NCBI GenBank assembly: GCA_034506255.1
Contig: JAPDPX010000010.1
Span: 177,403 to 241,402, forward strand
Direction: 5' to 3'
Source of the DNA: a candidate division KSB1 bacterium
GTDB taxonomy: Bacteria > Zhuqueibacterota > Zhuqueibacteria > Zhuqueibacterales > Zhuqueibacteraceae
DNA length: 64,000 bases
Shown here: piece after piece, positions 25,829 through 35,061 of the stretch
How positions within the stretch are numbered: position 1 is the stretch's first letter
How the letters are laid out: each line of letters starts with the position of its first letter
Program-made: the position numbers and the translations under genes
Notes under the pieces: generated by a model
Databases searched by the model: none
What the model saw: only the letters and a program-made list of their open reading frames with translations
Told to the model about the DNA's origin: nothing

Positions 25829-26776
25829 CTATTTTGCGAGAAGTGCCCCGATTCTTTCTGCCACTTTGCGCGCTTCGAAGTTGATGACCCCCTGGGGCGC
25901 CTGGCGATCCACCCAGAGGGCCAGCGTCGCTGCATGTTCGGCCAGAGAAAGCATGATTACATGCACTGCGCCACGCAATTGCAAGGCTTCGAGGCCCCCC
26001 AAGTCCAGTGTGTCGTCCGCCCGTCTTGCGAGTTCGAGCAGTGTCAGAACCGGGGTCACGGCCCTTATGACTTGTTCACGATGGGCCCCTTGATTCACCA
26101 GTACCTCGCCAGTGCTGGTGACCAGCATGGCTTCTGTAATTTCCTCCCGCTCTCCCAGTAAGTGCTCGAGCGCTTCCCTGCATTCCGCCGTGCGGTTTTG
26201 GAGGACAGCCGGGTGTTCCCCGGTTTTTCCCGTTTCATCCAGCTTGTTTGCGCGCGTGCTGTGAAAATCACCCGTGGCAAGAGTTGTCGTCGCGGCTTTC
26301 GAATCAGCCACACCAACAAGATTATCCCCGTGCCTGTCGGATGAAGAACGTTGATAGCTATTGATTTCTGCCGGTTTCGTCTTTTCAGGAGTGGAAGTCC
26401 CTTGGTCCTCATCACTTGTCTGATGAGCCGGAGGAAAACGGGGCTGAACCTCGATGTTTGTTCGGGAGTGAACCGGGGAGTGAATGGATTGGCTCCGCCT
26501 TCCTTGATGATCATTGTGAATATTTTTTTGCGCGTGTTCTTGAACGTCCGATCCTGAATTGGCATGACCAGTCGTCAAGCGCTGAGCACGCAATTGATCC
26601 CTGTTTTCATCGTCACGCAAGTGCGGTTGATTCTTTTTTAGTGTGTCCGAGGTGACCTCATGGTCTTCCCATCTTGATGTGGTATGGCGCCCTGATCTTC
26701 GACGCTTTTGCGGGGCAGGTTTGATCAAAATCCAGCATTCTTTAAGTTCCTCCAGGAGCAGCTTGAGAAGCATCAT
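25829..26776 (-). CDS. Roadblock/LC7 domain protein with long disordered N-terminus
   Basis: A 315-residue protein, the first gene of the - strand array. Residues about 195-315 form a good roadblock/LC7 domain (EAMLVTSTGEVLVNQGAH, the helix VLTLLELARRADDTL, then LRGAVHVIMLSLAEHAATLALWV). Residues about 30-190 are polar, His/Arg/Asp/Thr/Ser-rich and without predicted structure, unlike the other roadblock proteins here. Such a tail could be an interaction or localisation segment. The start is the ATG pair at 26776/26773; an internal start closer to the domain cannot be excluded since the N-terminal region has little codon conservation to judge by. The domain is sure, the extension less so. Confidence 0.75.
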   Translation of the reverse strand: MMLLKLLLEELKECWILIKPAPQKRRRSGRHTTSRWEDHEVTSDTLKKNQPHLRDDENRDQLRAQRLTTGHANSGSDVQEHAQKNIHNDHQGRRSQSIHSPVHSRTNIEVQPRFPPAHQTSDEDQGTSTPEKTKPAEINSYQRSSSDRHGDNLVGVADSKAATTTLATGDFHSTRANKLDETGKTGEHPAVLQNRTAECREALEHLLGEREEITEAMLVTSTGEVLVNQGAHREQVIRAVTPVLTLLELARRADDTLDLGGLEALQLRGAVHVIMLSLAEHAATLALWVDRQAPQGVINFEARKVAERIGALLAK

Positions 26777-28006
26777 TTTTTTATTACCTCATTCGACCAG
26801 CGCCAGTCGTTATAATGCTCAGTCCAACAGCCCTGCAAGCGAGACGGCATGCGCAGATTCTTCAATCACGGTCTATAAATAGAGGCACCTTTGGGTTTTG
26901 CGGAAAAACTGGATGGCGTCCTGAGCTTTGGCGCTTGAGGGAATTTCGGGTTTTCTAAAATTGCACTGTGGCAAGCCCGGTGAGGGTGTTTGCGCATCAC
27001 CCGTCGATTCCTGGTGCCGTTGCAACGGTTGAAAAATTGCGCGTGCCGCAACGGGTCAGAAATGGGCGGATTTTCATTCGTCCTGTGCGGCCTCTCCGTT
27101 GAAAAAGGTGTTCCCTGTTTTCAGATGTTCTGTCGTCACCAATCCCCTGTTGCTGCGGCATGCGTGCCCCGAATCGCAACACGGGACAAAACGTGCGGCC
27201 CGGCTACTCCCGCCCGAACGCTTTGGATGTTTGCCATTTATTGGGGCGAAACTATCGTTGACGCAAGGATTTTGGGGTGCAGGGATTTGACCCGCCTGGT
27301 TGACAGAGGCGTCGTCAAGATTACGACGGGTACAATGCGCTGGAAATCTCAAATTCTGTTCCCCCTTCTGCGCCCCAAATCTAAAATGATGAATCGCGAC
27401 GCACCGGCGTGTTTGCCAGGCACGTTGGAAAAGTATGGCAGACAGGATTTCCAGAATTGGCGGGATTAACGCATTTTCGTTTGGGAGTGTGGTTGAGAGG
27501 CAGGCGGGAGGGTCCGGGTAAGTGTGCTTATAAATTACCGCGGAGAAACTTTCACGACTGCAAAGATATTGCGTGAAAAACAACCTGTCGGTCTTATCGG
27601 GTAGACGAAAGGTCTGTGCACCACGGAGATCAGCGGGTGCATTGCAGCGGGATGGTTTTGTTCGCGGTCTGGCATGGTTGCCGTGGTGTGAAGACCATCG
27701 GCGCTCACCGCCGCGCCGCGCGGTGTGGCATGTCTGGAAGGTTCCCAGGAGCGTGGCTGTGGCGGGCAATGAGGCCGGTACGAATCACGGGTGGACACCG
27801 CGAGTACAGGATCATGATTGGCGATGTCGTCTCACAAAACGGCCCGGGCATGATCTTCGGTATGTTGTCGCCCCGCGTGGCTAGCGGAAAAAGAGGAAGT
27901 CACCCCACCCGGGCTTCAAGTTTTCCAGCCGGGACCGTATCCCGCCCATCTTTGCGGCCTCCCCCCACCGCCAGGCCTGCGCCCCTCAAATCCTGCCACG
28001 GACATT
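26777..28006. other. 1.2-kb gap without recognisable gene
   Basis: Several open frames cross this stretch, the longest on the - strand (27074-27769), but their translations are Arg/Pro/Cys-rich, match no family and have no ribosome-binding site. Base composition drifts lower at 26.8-27.5 kb. Possibly decayed sequence or promoter DNA for the roadblock array. Confidence 0.45.
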
Positions 28007-29062
28007 TCACAAGCGCGCCACAAACTCATCGAACAGAAATCTCGTGTCCACCGGTCCGGGCGAGGCCTCGGGATGGAATTGCACCCCGCAGAACGGTTTG
28101 CGCCGGTGGCGAATGCCTTCATTCGTGCCGTCATTGGCGTTGAAGAACCAGGGCTCCCAATCGGACGGCAGGGTGTTTTCATCCACGGCATAACCGTGAT
28201 TCTGCGAGGTGATGAAACAACGCTTGCTGCCCACCAGCACGCATGGTTGATTCTGGCTGCGATGGCCGTATTTCAGTTTGAACGTGTCCGCGCCCGCTGC
28301 CAGGCCGAGAATCTGGCTGCCCAGACAGATGCCGAAGAGCGGCCGGTCCTGCTCCAGCAGCTTCCGCACAGTGGCAATCGTGGCACTGCACATCTTGGGG
28401 TCGCCGGGGCCGTTCGAAATCACCACCCCGTCGCAGCGCTCGCGCTCCACCGGCCAGTCCCATGGCACGAGGGTGACAGTCAACCCGCGGTGGAGCAGGC
28501 AGCGAATGATGTTGTTCTTGCAGCCGCAATCGATCACCACCACGTGGCGCGCGCCGCTGCCGTAGCGTTGTGGTTTGGTCACACTCACCTGCGCCACCAG
28601 GTTGTCGCGGTTGGGATCGTGAAACGCTTCTATTTCCTCCTCATGGATGAGCTTGCCCAGCATGCTGCCGTGCGTGCGCAACTTTTGTGTGAGCGCGCGC
28701 GTGTCGAGGCCGGCCAGTGCGGGCACGCCGTTCGCCTTCAGCCAGGCATCGAGCGACTGGCGGGCGCTCCAGTGGCTGAATTCGAGCGAATGCTCCGCCA
28801 CCAGCAAGCCGGCGATTTGGATGCGCGCCGATTCAAAAGGGGAATCGAGGCCGGCGGCCGCCACGCTGGCGGGCACGCCGTAATTGCCGATGAGCGGGTA
28901 GGTGAGTGTAAGAATTTGCCCTCGATAGGAGGGATCGGTGAAACATTCGGGGTAACCGACCATGCCGGTATTGAAAACGACTTCGCCGGCGACCGAAGCC
29001 TTGGCACCGAAGGCCGTGCCGGTAAAGACACTGCCATCTGCCAGAACAAGTTTTGCATTCAT
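28007..29062 (-). CDS. carA: Carbamoyl-phosphate synthase small subunit
   Basis: A 351-residue glutaminase subunit of carbamoyl-phosphate synthase, which supplies ammonia for carbamoyl phosphate in pyrimidine and arginine synthesis. The start is the ATG of MNAKLVLADG; the longer frame is shadow. The N-terminal CPSase small-chain domain (about 1-140, with GEVVFNTGMVGYPE) is followed by a class I glutamine amidotransferase domain with the nucleophile Cys in FGICLGSQ and the His/Glu pair in VQFHPEASPGP. The segment VVVIDCGCKNNIIRCLL is the variant typical of Bacteroidetes-type CarA. No carB is visible in the window, so the large subunit must be encoded elsewhere. It is the last gene of a co-directional run with pyrK, pyrD and cdsA. 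Confidence 0.97.
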   Translation of the reverse strand: MNAKLVLADGSVFTGTAFGAKASVAGEVVFNTGMVGYPECFTDPSYRGQILTLTYPLIGNYGVPASVAAAGLDSPFESARIQIAGLLVAEHSLEFSHWSARQSLDAWLKANGVPALAGLDTRALTQKLRTHGSMLGKLIHEEEIEAFHDPNRDNLVAQVSVTKPQRYGSGARHVVVIDCGCKNNIIRCLLHRGLTVTLVPWDWPVERERCDGVVISNGPGDPKMCSATIATVRKLLEQDRPLFGICLGSQILGLAAGADTFKLKYGHRSQNQPCVLVGSKRCFITSQNHGYAVDENTLPSDWEPWFFNANDGTNEGIRHRRKPFCGVQFHPEASPGPVDTRFLFDEFVARL

Positions 29063-29175
29063 CGAAAAATTCCGCTGCCTGAAATCAAGACGCCAGCCTG
29101 CACACGCGCACGGGCGACTGCCCCGGTGCCTGCCGGCGAGGTGATGGCAGAGGCTGTGCAAACAGCCGGGCCATG

Positions 29176-29334
29176 TTAAAACAGAGTGTAAATGAACGGC
29201 GCCAGCGCCGACCCTTCGGTGAGCACGATCAGCAGACTGAGCGCCAGCAGCACGACCACAATGGGCGCCAGCCACCATTTCTTGCGCACCCGCATGAACT
29301 CCCAAAACTCGGCGAGAATTGACAGTTTGCTCAT
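29176..29334 (-). CDS. DUF5989 small membrane protein
   Basis: A 52-residue protein starting at the ATG of MSKLSILAEF. The sequence (EFWEFMRVRKKWWL, one transmembrane helix of about 18 residues, then the ending GSALAPFIYTLF) is the full DUF5989 pattern. These peptides are widespread and are usually encoded beside SxtJ-like and carbamoyltransferase genes; the role is unknown. Here it lies between carA and cdsA on the same strand. The short length makes it easy to miss, but the conserved ends make the call reliable. Confidence 0.88.
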   Translation of the reverse strand: MSKLSILAEFWEFMRVRKKWWLAPIVVVLLALSLLIVLTEGSALAPFIYTLF

Positions 29335-29462
29335 GGCAGGCTCCGTGAAAATGTTCGACCTCATATTGTTGCTGAACAGCCATGCCGGGAGGCCGGGGCG
29401 GGAAATATTTCTTCGCCCGGCTGCGGCTTGCCGGCCGTGTCTTCCCGGCCTGCAGATGTCCC

Positions 29463-30299
29463 TCAGGTGTTTCTGGCCAGGAGGTAAAAATAAACCAGCG
29501 GCGCCACCAGCATCTCACTGTCGAAGCGGTCGAGGATGCCGCCGTGGCCCGGAATGAGATTGGAGGAATCCTTCAAGCCGGCGTCGCGTTTGAACAGTGA
29601 TTCCACCAGGTCACTCATTTGTCCGAACACGCCGATGATCACACCGATGACCACGGCATCCGGCACGGTCAGCTCCTTTACGAAGGTCCGCTGACAGGCG
29701 AGCGCCGACAGAATCGCAAAAACAAAGCCGCCCACTGCTCCCGCCACGGTTTTTTTCGGACTGACACGCGCGAACAGTTTGCGTTTGCCGAAATACAGGC
29801 CCACGAAATAGGCGGCGGTGTCGCAAATCCAAATCACTGCAAAGATCATGATGACCCAGGTGCCGGCCGCATGGTAGTCGCTGCCGGTCAGGCGGGGCAG
29901 TTCCCGAATCGCCACGAGAAACGACAGCAGGCCGGCCACATAAACCATGCCGAAAACTGTGATCGCAAGATTGTGCAGCGGGCCGCTCTCGCCGGTGGGC
30001 CGGGAGAACAGCTCCACGACCAGCAGCGCCACCACCACCGCTGTGAACCACAGCCACAGCAGGTCGCCGTAGCCGAAGTAGATGGCCACCGGCAGGGCCA
30101 CGCCGCCCGCCATGCCGAGCCAGCGCTGCGGCCGTGCCTGCTTGTGCCGGGCCAGGTCATAAAATTCGTACAAGCCCAGCCCAACCACCAGGGCGATGAA
30201 CAACAGAAAGAACTGCCGACCCACCCAAATCGCCGACACGATCAGCGGAATGCAAATCAGGCCGACCACCACGCGCTGTCCCAAATTGTGCCAATCCAA
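29463..30299 (-). CDS. cdsA: Phosphatidate cytidylyltransferase (CDP-diglyceride synthase)
   Basis: A 278-residue polytopic inner-membrane enzyme that makes CDP-diacylglycerol from phosphatidate and CTP for phospholipid synthesis. About seven to eight hydrophobic segments are visible, and the C-terminal family signature is present: SLFKRDAGLKDSSNLIPGHGG followed by ILDRFDS. The start is a TTG, chosen because GGGAGG lies seven bases upstream; the ATG further out (30395) would add 32 residues without family resemblance. It is in a co-directional run with pyrD upstream and the DUF5989 gene downstream. Confidence 0.93.
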   Translation of the reverse strand: MDWHNLGQRVVVGLICIPLIVSAIWVGRQFFLLFIALVVGLGLYEFYDLARHKQARPQRWLGMAGGVALPVAIYFGYGDLLWLWFTAVVVALLVVELFSRPTGESGPLHNLAITVFGMVYVAGLLSFLVAIRELPRLTGSDYHAAGTWVIMIFAVIWICDTAAYFVGLYFGKRKLFARVSPKKTVAGAVGGFVFAILSALACQRTFVKELTVPDAVVIGVIIGVFGQMSDLVESLFKRDAGLKDSSNLIPGHGGILDRFDSEMLVAPLVYFYLLARNT

Positions 30300-30458
30300 T
30301 TTCCTGCCTCCCTTCCGCACATTTTCACAAAGAACGAAGCCGTTTTGAAACAGAGGGGACACCTGCCCGGGGTTGTTTGGATGGCTGGCGTGCAAAACAT
30401 GAGCTTTGCACGTTGACCGTCAAGTTGCAACCCGCAACGAGTATGGCCCGCCGCCGCT

Positions 30459-31370
30459 TCACCGCTGCAGCCGGCCGCGCAACGCCGCAATGCTGCCCAG
30501 GCCTTTGGCCGCCAGATAAGCGCGCAATCCCTCCGCCACTTGCACGGCGCTGCGCGGATCGACAAAATTCGCCGTGCCGATTTGCACCGCAGTGGCACCC
30601 ACCAGAAAGAACTCCACCGCATCCTGCCAGGTGCGAATGCCGCCCATGCCGATCACCGGAATGCGCACCGCATTGGCCGCTTCATACACTTTGGCAAGCG
30701 CGATCGGTTTGATCGCCGGCCCGGAATAGCCACCGACAACCGTGTTCAGGCGCGGCCGCCAGGTTTCGATGTCAACCGCCATGCCGGTGACGGTGTTGAT
30801 CAGGGATACGGCATCGGCACCTGCCGCCTCGGCCGCCTGCGCAATCTCGCTCACGCGTGTGACATTGGGCGTGAGCTTGGGAATCACCAGCCGCTGCGTG
30901 AGGCGGCGAATGGCGGCCGTGGCGGCCGCGGTGACCGCCGGTTTCTGGCTGAATTCCAGGCCGCCCTCCTTCACGTTGGGGCAGGAGAAATTCAATTCGT
31001 AGCCGGCAATACCCTCCTGTTCTTCGAGCACGGTCACGACTTCCTGGTATTCCTCCAGCGTGCGGCCGGCGACATTGACGATGATCACGCCGGCATGGGC
31101 CCGGAGAAAGGGAAGTTTTTCCGTGACAAAGCTGTGCACGCCGACATTTTGCAAGCCGATGGAATTGAGCAGGCCGGCGGGCGTTTCACACAACCGCGGC
31201 GGGGGATTCCCCGCACGCGGTGTGGCACCGATTGACTTGGTCACGATCGCGCCGATGGTGCGCAAATCCACCAGCTCTGCCGCTTCCTGGCCGTAGCCAA
31301 AGGTGCCAGACGCCACGAACACCGGCGTGGCAAACTCCACCCGGCCGATGTGAATCTGCAGGGGGTTCAT
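30459..31370 (-). CDS. pyrD: Dihydroorotate dehydrogenase, class 1B catalytic subunit
   Basis: A 303-residue FMN enzyme oxidising dihydroorotate to orotate in pyrimidine synthesis. The start is the ATG of MNPLQIHIG, overlapping the pyrK stop by four bases; the longer frame upstream is shadow of pyrK. Class 1B features are NSIGLQNVG, the active-site loop ELNFSCPNVKEGG with the catalytic cysteine, KLTPNVT, the LINTVTGMAVD segment, and PVIGMGGIRTWQDA for phosphate binding. The immediately coupled pyrK gene supplies the electron-transfer subunit, which identifies it as the NAD-dependent heterotetrameric form and not the quinone-linked class 2. Confidence 0.97.
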   Translation of the reverse strand: MNPLQIHIGRVEFATPVFVASGTFGYGQEAAELVDLRTIGAIVTKSIGATPRAGNPPPRLCETPAGLLNSIGLQNVGVHSFVTEKLPFLRAHAGVIIVNVAGRTLEEYQEVVTVLEEQEGIAGYELNFSCPNVKEGGLEFSQKPAVTAAATAAIRRLTQRLVIPKLTPNVTRVSEIAQAAEAAGADAVSLINTVTGMAVDIETWRPRLNTVVGGYSGPAIKPIALAKVYEAANAVRIPVIGMGGIRTWQDAVEFFLVGATAVQIGTANFVDPRSAVQVAEGLRAYLAAKGLGSIAALRGRLQR

Positions 31371-32197
31371 GAATAGCGTATGCGATCCGAGTCGAAAACC
31401 GGCCCGTCCAGACAGGCGAGCCAATATCTGCCGAACTGTTGCACGCCCTGCGCCGGCTCCAGATTGCAGCCCATGCAAATGCCGAAGCCGCACCCCATGA
31501 TGGTCTCCACTGCGACTTGCGCCACGAGATTGGCCGCGCGGCACCGTTCCGCCACGGCAGCGAGCATGGCCATGGGGCCGCAGGCATACACCTGGCGGCC
31601 GGTCGCGGTGGCCGGCTGCGCCAGCCAGTGCTGCAACAAAGCGGTGACAAAGCCGTGATGGCCGGCGCTGCCGTCGTCCGTGGCAACGGCCACGCGGCCG
31701 CCCAGGCGCTGCAATTCCTCCGCACCCCACAGCTCCGCTGCCGTACGGCAGCCGATCAACGCCTCGAAAGAGAAACCGCGCTGTTGCAATGCCGCCGCCA
31801 GCATCGGCATGGGCGCGATGCCCAGGCCGCCGGCAACCAAAGCGATGCTGCTGGCGTGCTCCGGGAGGCGAAATCCCCGGCCCAGTGGACCCAGCACGCT
31901 CAACACCGTGCCGGCGCGATGGCTGGCGAGCAGGCGCGTGCCGGGACCAATCGCTTTCCACAAAATGGTGAAGTGGCCCTGCTGGCGATCGACCTGGCAT
32001 ACGCTGAACGGCCGGCGCAACAACGGGATGAGCTGCTCCACCGGCCGGGTCTGCGTTTGAATGTTGACAAACTGGCCGGGTTGCACCACGGCCGCGATCG
32101 CGGGTGCGTGCAGGCGCATCAAAAAAATGCCCCGTGCCACTTCGTGGTTGGCAATCACGGGGCAATCATAAATGCCTGGGTGCGGGGTAGCCATCAT
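31367..32197 (-). CDS. pyrK: Dihydroorotate dehydrogenase electron transfer subunit
   Basis: A 276-residue flavin/iron-sulfur subunit that passes electrons from the PyrD FMN to NAD+. The ferredoxin-reductase-like FAD domain has RPFSVCQV, the NAD-binding domain has GGLGIAPMPML and VYACGPMAML, and the C-terminal [2Fe-2S] site is the cysteine cluster C-G-F-G-I-C-M-G-C with a fourth Cys in WLACLDGPVF. The start is one of two adjacent ATGs (32197 or 32194). The stop overlaps pyrD as ATGA, indicating translational coupling. Nothing unusual. Confidence 0.95.
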   Translation of the reverse strand: MMATPHPGIYDCPVIANHEVARGIFLMRLHAPAIAAVVQPGQFVNIQTQTRPVEQLIPLLRRPFSVCQVDRQQGHFTILWKAIGPGTRLLASHRAGTVLSVLGPLGRGFRLPEHASSIALVAGGLGIAPMPMLAAALQQRGFSFEALIGCRTAAELWGAEELQRLGGRVAVATDDGSAGHHGFVTALLQHWLAQPATATGRQVYACGPMAMLAAVAERCRAANLVAQVAVETIMGCGFGICMGCNLEPAQGVQQFGRYWLACLDGPVFDSDRIRYS

Positions 32198-32234
32198 CAC
32201 CGGCCGTTCGTGCTTCCGTCCTTTCCTGCGAATT

Positions 32235-34259
32235 TCACCAGCGGGGAGGAACATCATCCATGTTCTGTTCCTCTTCCTCCTCTTCTTCCTCCTCCTCCTG
32301 TTGTTGTGGCGGTGGCACCTCCGGTGGTGGCCTGCGCTGCTGCTTGCGTTCCAGAGTTGGTGGTTGCGGAGGAGGCCCTGCCTGGCGATCCTGCTCGATG
32401 CGGGCACGCAAACTGTCGCTGGCGGCAGGATTGCCCGCCGCCGGTGCCGGGGTGGTTTCCGCGCCGGTCATCTGTTTTTCGAAAGCGGTGACTTTCTTGC
32501 GCACCTTGTTGGAATAGGAGGAGCTGGGAAATTTTTCGAGTAATTGCTTGTAGGCGGCATAGGCCTGGGCGTTGTCAGTGAGCTTGTTCTCATAAAGCCA
32601 GCCGATGGCAAACAGGGATTTCGATCTGATCTCCTCGTCTTCCTGTTGTTCCACGAGATCCTGCAAGAGCCGAATGGCGGTTTGCGGATCGCCGCCGGAG
32701 AGCCAGAGCGATTCGGCCTGCTGGAATTTCTCCCGCGCCGAAGAGGTGGTTTGTTCCGCGGCAGCGCGCACGCCCAGCCGCCGGCGTGCCTCGCGACCGT
32801 GCCGGGTGTGGGGATATTTTTCCGCCAGCACGTGCAGCAGACTGTCGCGCAGCGCCAGTCCAGTGGAATCCTGCGCGGCCTTGAGCAATGCAAGTGCATA
32901 AAGCGCGGCGGCCGCAGCCTCGGTGTCGTGGTAATCACGCGCCACCGTTTCATAGATATGGAAAGCCGAGTCCGGCATCTCGAACTGGTAGTAATACAGC
33001 TCCGCGAGATTGATTTGGTTGTTGGCCATTTCGGCGCGCAGTTTGGCGGGATCGCTGGAGCGCGCGAGCTTTCTGGTGGGCAGGCGCCGGATCGACGCGC
33101 GGGAGCTTTGGTGACTTTCCCGGGTGCGCTCTGCTTGCGGCTGGCCGGCCGGGCTGGCGGGGGATTGCTGCTGCAACCGCAGCAGGCTGAGCGCACTGTT
33201 CAATTTCAGCAAATCATCGATGGCTTTGGAGCGCTGTTGTGCGGCCGTGGCATATTCCGAGCGGCTGTTCTCGCTGCGCACCTTGTCGAAGAATTCTTTG
33301 GCCCTGGCATAATCATGGCGCTGGCGCTGATACAAATCACCCAGCACGAAATAGGCGGCCGCCGAGGCCTCGGTGCGCTTGTCATTGGCGGTGATCAGCG
33401 CGAACAGCTCCTCCGCTTCTTCCACCCGGCCCTGGCGCAGCTTGCACTCCGCGATTTCGAAACGCACCCACGCCAGGTTTTTGTGCGTGCTGAATTCCTT
33501 TTGCATGCTGTTCAATTTGAGCAGCGCCTTGTCGTAGCTGCCGTCGGCTTTGAGCGCACGTGCGAAGGCAAGACCGGCGTTGAATTTGACGTCCAGATCA
33601 ACATCCTGCTTGCCGGCTTGATAGTAGGCCTTGGCGGCCTCGTGATAGTGCTTGAGCTTGAAACGGCATTCGCCCCAGCGCAGGTAGGCCGCGACGCGCA
33701 ACTTCTTGTCGGAGAGGCGCTTGGCCGCCGGCTCGAACAGCCGTGCGGCGGGCTCATACTGCTCCTGGCGATAGTAAATCTCCCCGAGATGGTATTGCGC
33801 GCGATGGAGAATGTCGCCCTTTTTGCGGTCGTTTTGCAGTTCCTTGAGCACGGCTTCGGCGTTGGTGAAGTCCTCCTGCTCGATGTAGGTGCGCGCTTTC
33901 CACAAAAGGGCGGGCGCTACCAGCTCGCTTTGGGGAAAGAGCGTGATCAGCTCGTTGAACTTGCGCAACGCCTGGGGATACTCCTGCTTGTGGAAGAAAC
34001 ACTCGCCCAGCATCAGCAGGGTGTCGTCCACGTATTTGGAGTTGGGATAGACCTGCAGAATCTTCGAGCCTTTCTCGATCGTCTTGTCGAACTTTTGAAT
34101 TTCGGCCGCAGTGGGCTTGTCCACCGTGGCCGGCCGGCGTTTGTGCTCTTCCAGGGCTTCCTTGTAAAGCCGTTGGGTGTTGTAGTAGGTGTTGAAATAG
34201 GCGCATCCTGCAAGATGGCACAGGGCAACCACGGCGGCCGGCAAAAAGCGAATCTTCAT
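32235..34259 (-). CDS. TPR-rich outer-membrane-associated lipoprotein
   Basis: A 674-residue lipoprotein. The start is the ATG of MKIRFLPA; the signal peptide ends in the lipobox LAGC, so Cys19 should be lipidated. Most of the chain is tetratricopeptide-like repeats (for example LLMLGECFFHKQEYPQALRKF, AQYHLGEIYYRQEQYEPA), with a polar linker near 390-440. The C-terminus is proline/glutamine-rich and ends in about ten consecutive glutamates. It resembles YfiO/BamD-like and gliding-type TPR lipoproteins of FCB bacteria (the tol-pal system protein YbgF has similar repeats). A scaffold role in envelope assembly is likely; no partner can be named. Confidence 0.8.
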   Translation of the reverse strand: MKIRFLPAAVVALCHLAGCAYFNTYYNTQRLYKEALEEHKRRPATVDKPTAAEIQKFDKTIEKGSKILQVYPNSKYVDDTLLMLGECFFHKQEYPQALRKFNELITLFPQSELVAPALLWKARTYIEQEDFTNAEAVLKELQNDRKKGDILHRAQYHLGEIYYRQEQYEPAARLFEPAAKRLSDKKLRVAAYLRWGECRFKLKHYHEAAKAYYQAGKQDVDLDVKFNAGLAFARALKADGSYDKALLKLNSMQKEFSTHKNLAWVRFEIAECKLRQGRVEEAEELFALITANDKRTEASAAAYFVLGDLYQRQRHDYARAKEFFDKVRSENSRSEYATAAQQRSKAIDDLLKLNSALSLLRLQQQSPASPAGQPQAERTRESHQSSRASIRRLPTRKLARSSDPAKLRAEMANNQINLAELYYYQFEMPDSAFHIYETVARDYHDTEAAAAALYALALLKAAQDSTGLALRDSLLHVLAEKYPHTRHGREARRRLGVRAAAEQTTSSAREKFQQAESLWLSGGDPQTAIRLLQDLVEQQEDEEIRSKSLFAIGWLYENKLTDNAQAYAAYKQLLEKFPSSSYSNKVRKKVTAFEKQMTGAETTPAPAAGNPAASDSLRARIEQDRQAGPPPQPPTLERKQQRRPPPEVPPPQQQEEEEEEEEEEQNMDDVPPRW

Positions 34260-34299
34260 TGTGTTGAATATCGGCGACAGATTTTCCTGGCGAAGTTGT

Positions 34300-35061
34300 T
34301 CACACCGACGCGGTGCTGCCAGCGCCTGCGCCGGAGAGGGCGGCAAGCAGTGCCGGCAGGATTTCACCCGCTGGTCCCTGCAAAAACCAATGCGCTTGCG
34401 GCGTCAACGGTGTTCTCTCGGGATTGATCTCCACTAAGGTGGCGCCCGCCGCCCGCGCGACATGGGGCAATTGTGCCGCTGGGTAGACCACGGCGGAAGT
34501 GCCGATCGCGAAAAAGATCGTGCACGCCTCCGCGGCATGAAAGGCCCGCTGCAATACGGCGGCCGGCAATTCCTCCCCAAACCACACCACCGCCGGCCGG
34601 CGCAAACCGCCACAGCCGCAATAGGGCAGCCCCTCGCGCCAAATCTCGGTCGCGCCCTCCGCCTGCACACCGCATTGCAGGCAGCGGCTCTCCCGCAGAT
34701 TGCCGTGCAGCTCGATCACCTCCCGTGACCCCGCCTGTTGATGATAGCGGTCAACGCATTGGGTGATCAGAGTGAATTGCTGCACCTGCCCGGCCAATGC
34801 CACCAGCGCGGCATGTCCGGCATTGGGGTGATGCTGCGCCACCTGCTCCCGGCGGTGACGGTACCATTCCCACACGAGCCGGGGATCACGCTGGAAGGCT
34901 GCGGGGGTGGCCAATTCCTCGGCGCGATGATTGCGCCACCAGCCGCCCGGGCCGCGAAAGGTCGGCAAACCGCTTTCCGCCGAGATGCCGGCGCCGGTCA
35001 AAACAGCCACGCGTGCGGTCCGGTCGAGTTGTGCCAGCAGTTTGTCATCGAAAGGCAACAT
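34300..35061 (-). CDS. Sirtuin-family NAD-dependent deacylase with altered NVDGLH motif
   Basis: A 253-residue Sir2 protein, started at the ATG of MLPFDDK. Present are the NAD loop GAGISAESGLPTFRG, the catalytic His in ELHGN, the zinc cysteines (C-L-Q-C and C-G-C) followed by VVWFGEELP, and the C-terminal INPERTPL. In the otherwise invariant T-Q-N-x-D-G-L-H motif the sequence is TQCVDRYH: Asn becomes Cys, Gly becomes Arg and Leu becomes Tyr. The substituted Asn normally helps bind and activate NAD in known sirtuins, so activity or substrate preference may be altered. The upstream neighbours are a GNAT acetyltransferase on the same strand, a typical acetylation/deacetylation pairing. Confidence 0.92.
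   Translation of the reverse strand: MLPFDDKLLAQLDRTARVAVLTGAGISAESGLPTFRGPGGWWRNHRAEELATPAAFQRDPRLVWEWYRHRREQVAQHHPNAGHAALVALAGQVQQFTLITQCVDRYHQQAGSREVIELHGNLRESRCLQCGVQAEGATEIWREGLPYCGCGGLRRPAVVWFGEELPAAVLQRAFHAAEACTIFFAIGTSAVVYPAAQLPHVARAAGATLVEINPERTPLTPQAHWFLQGPAGEILPALLAALSGAGAGSTASV

Noticed and set aside
27074..27769. 231-residue open frame on the - strand in the 1.2-kb gap before carA
   Set aside because: Low-complexity translation with many Arg, Pro and Cys, no family resemblance and no ribosome-binding site.
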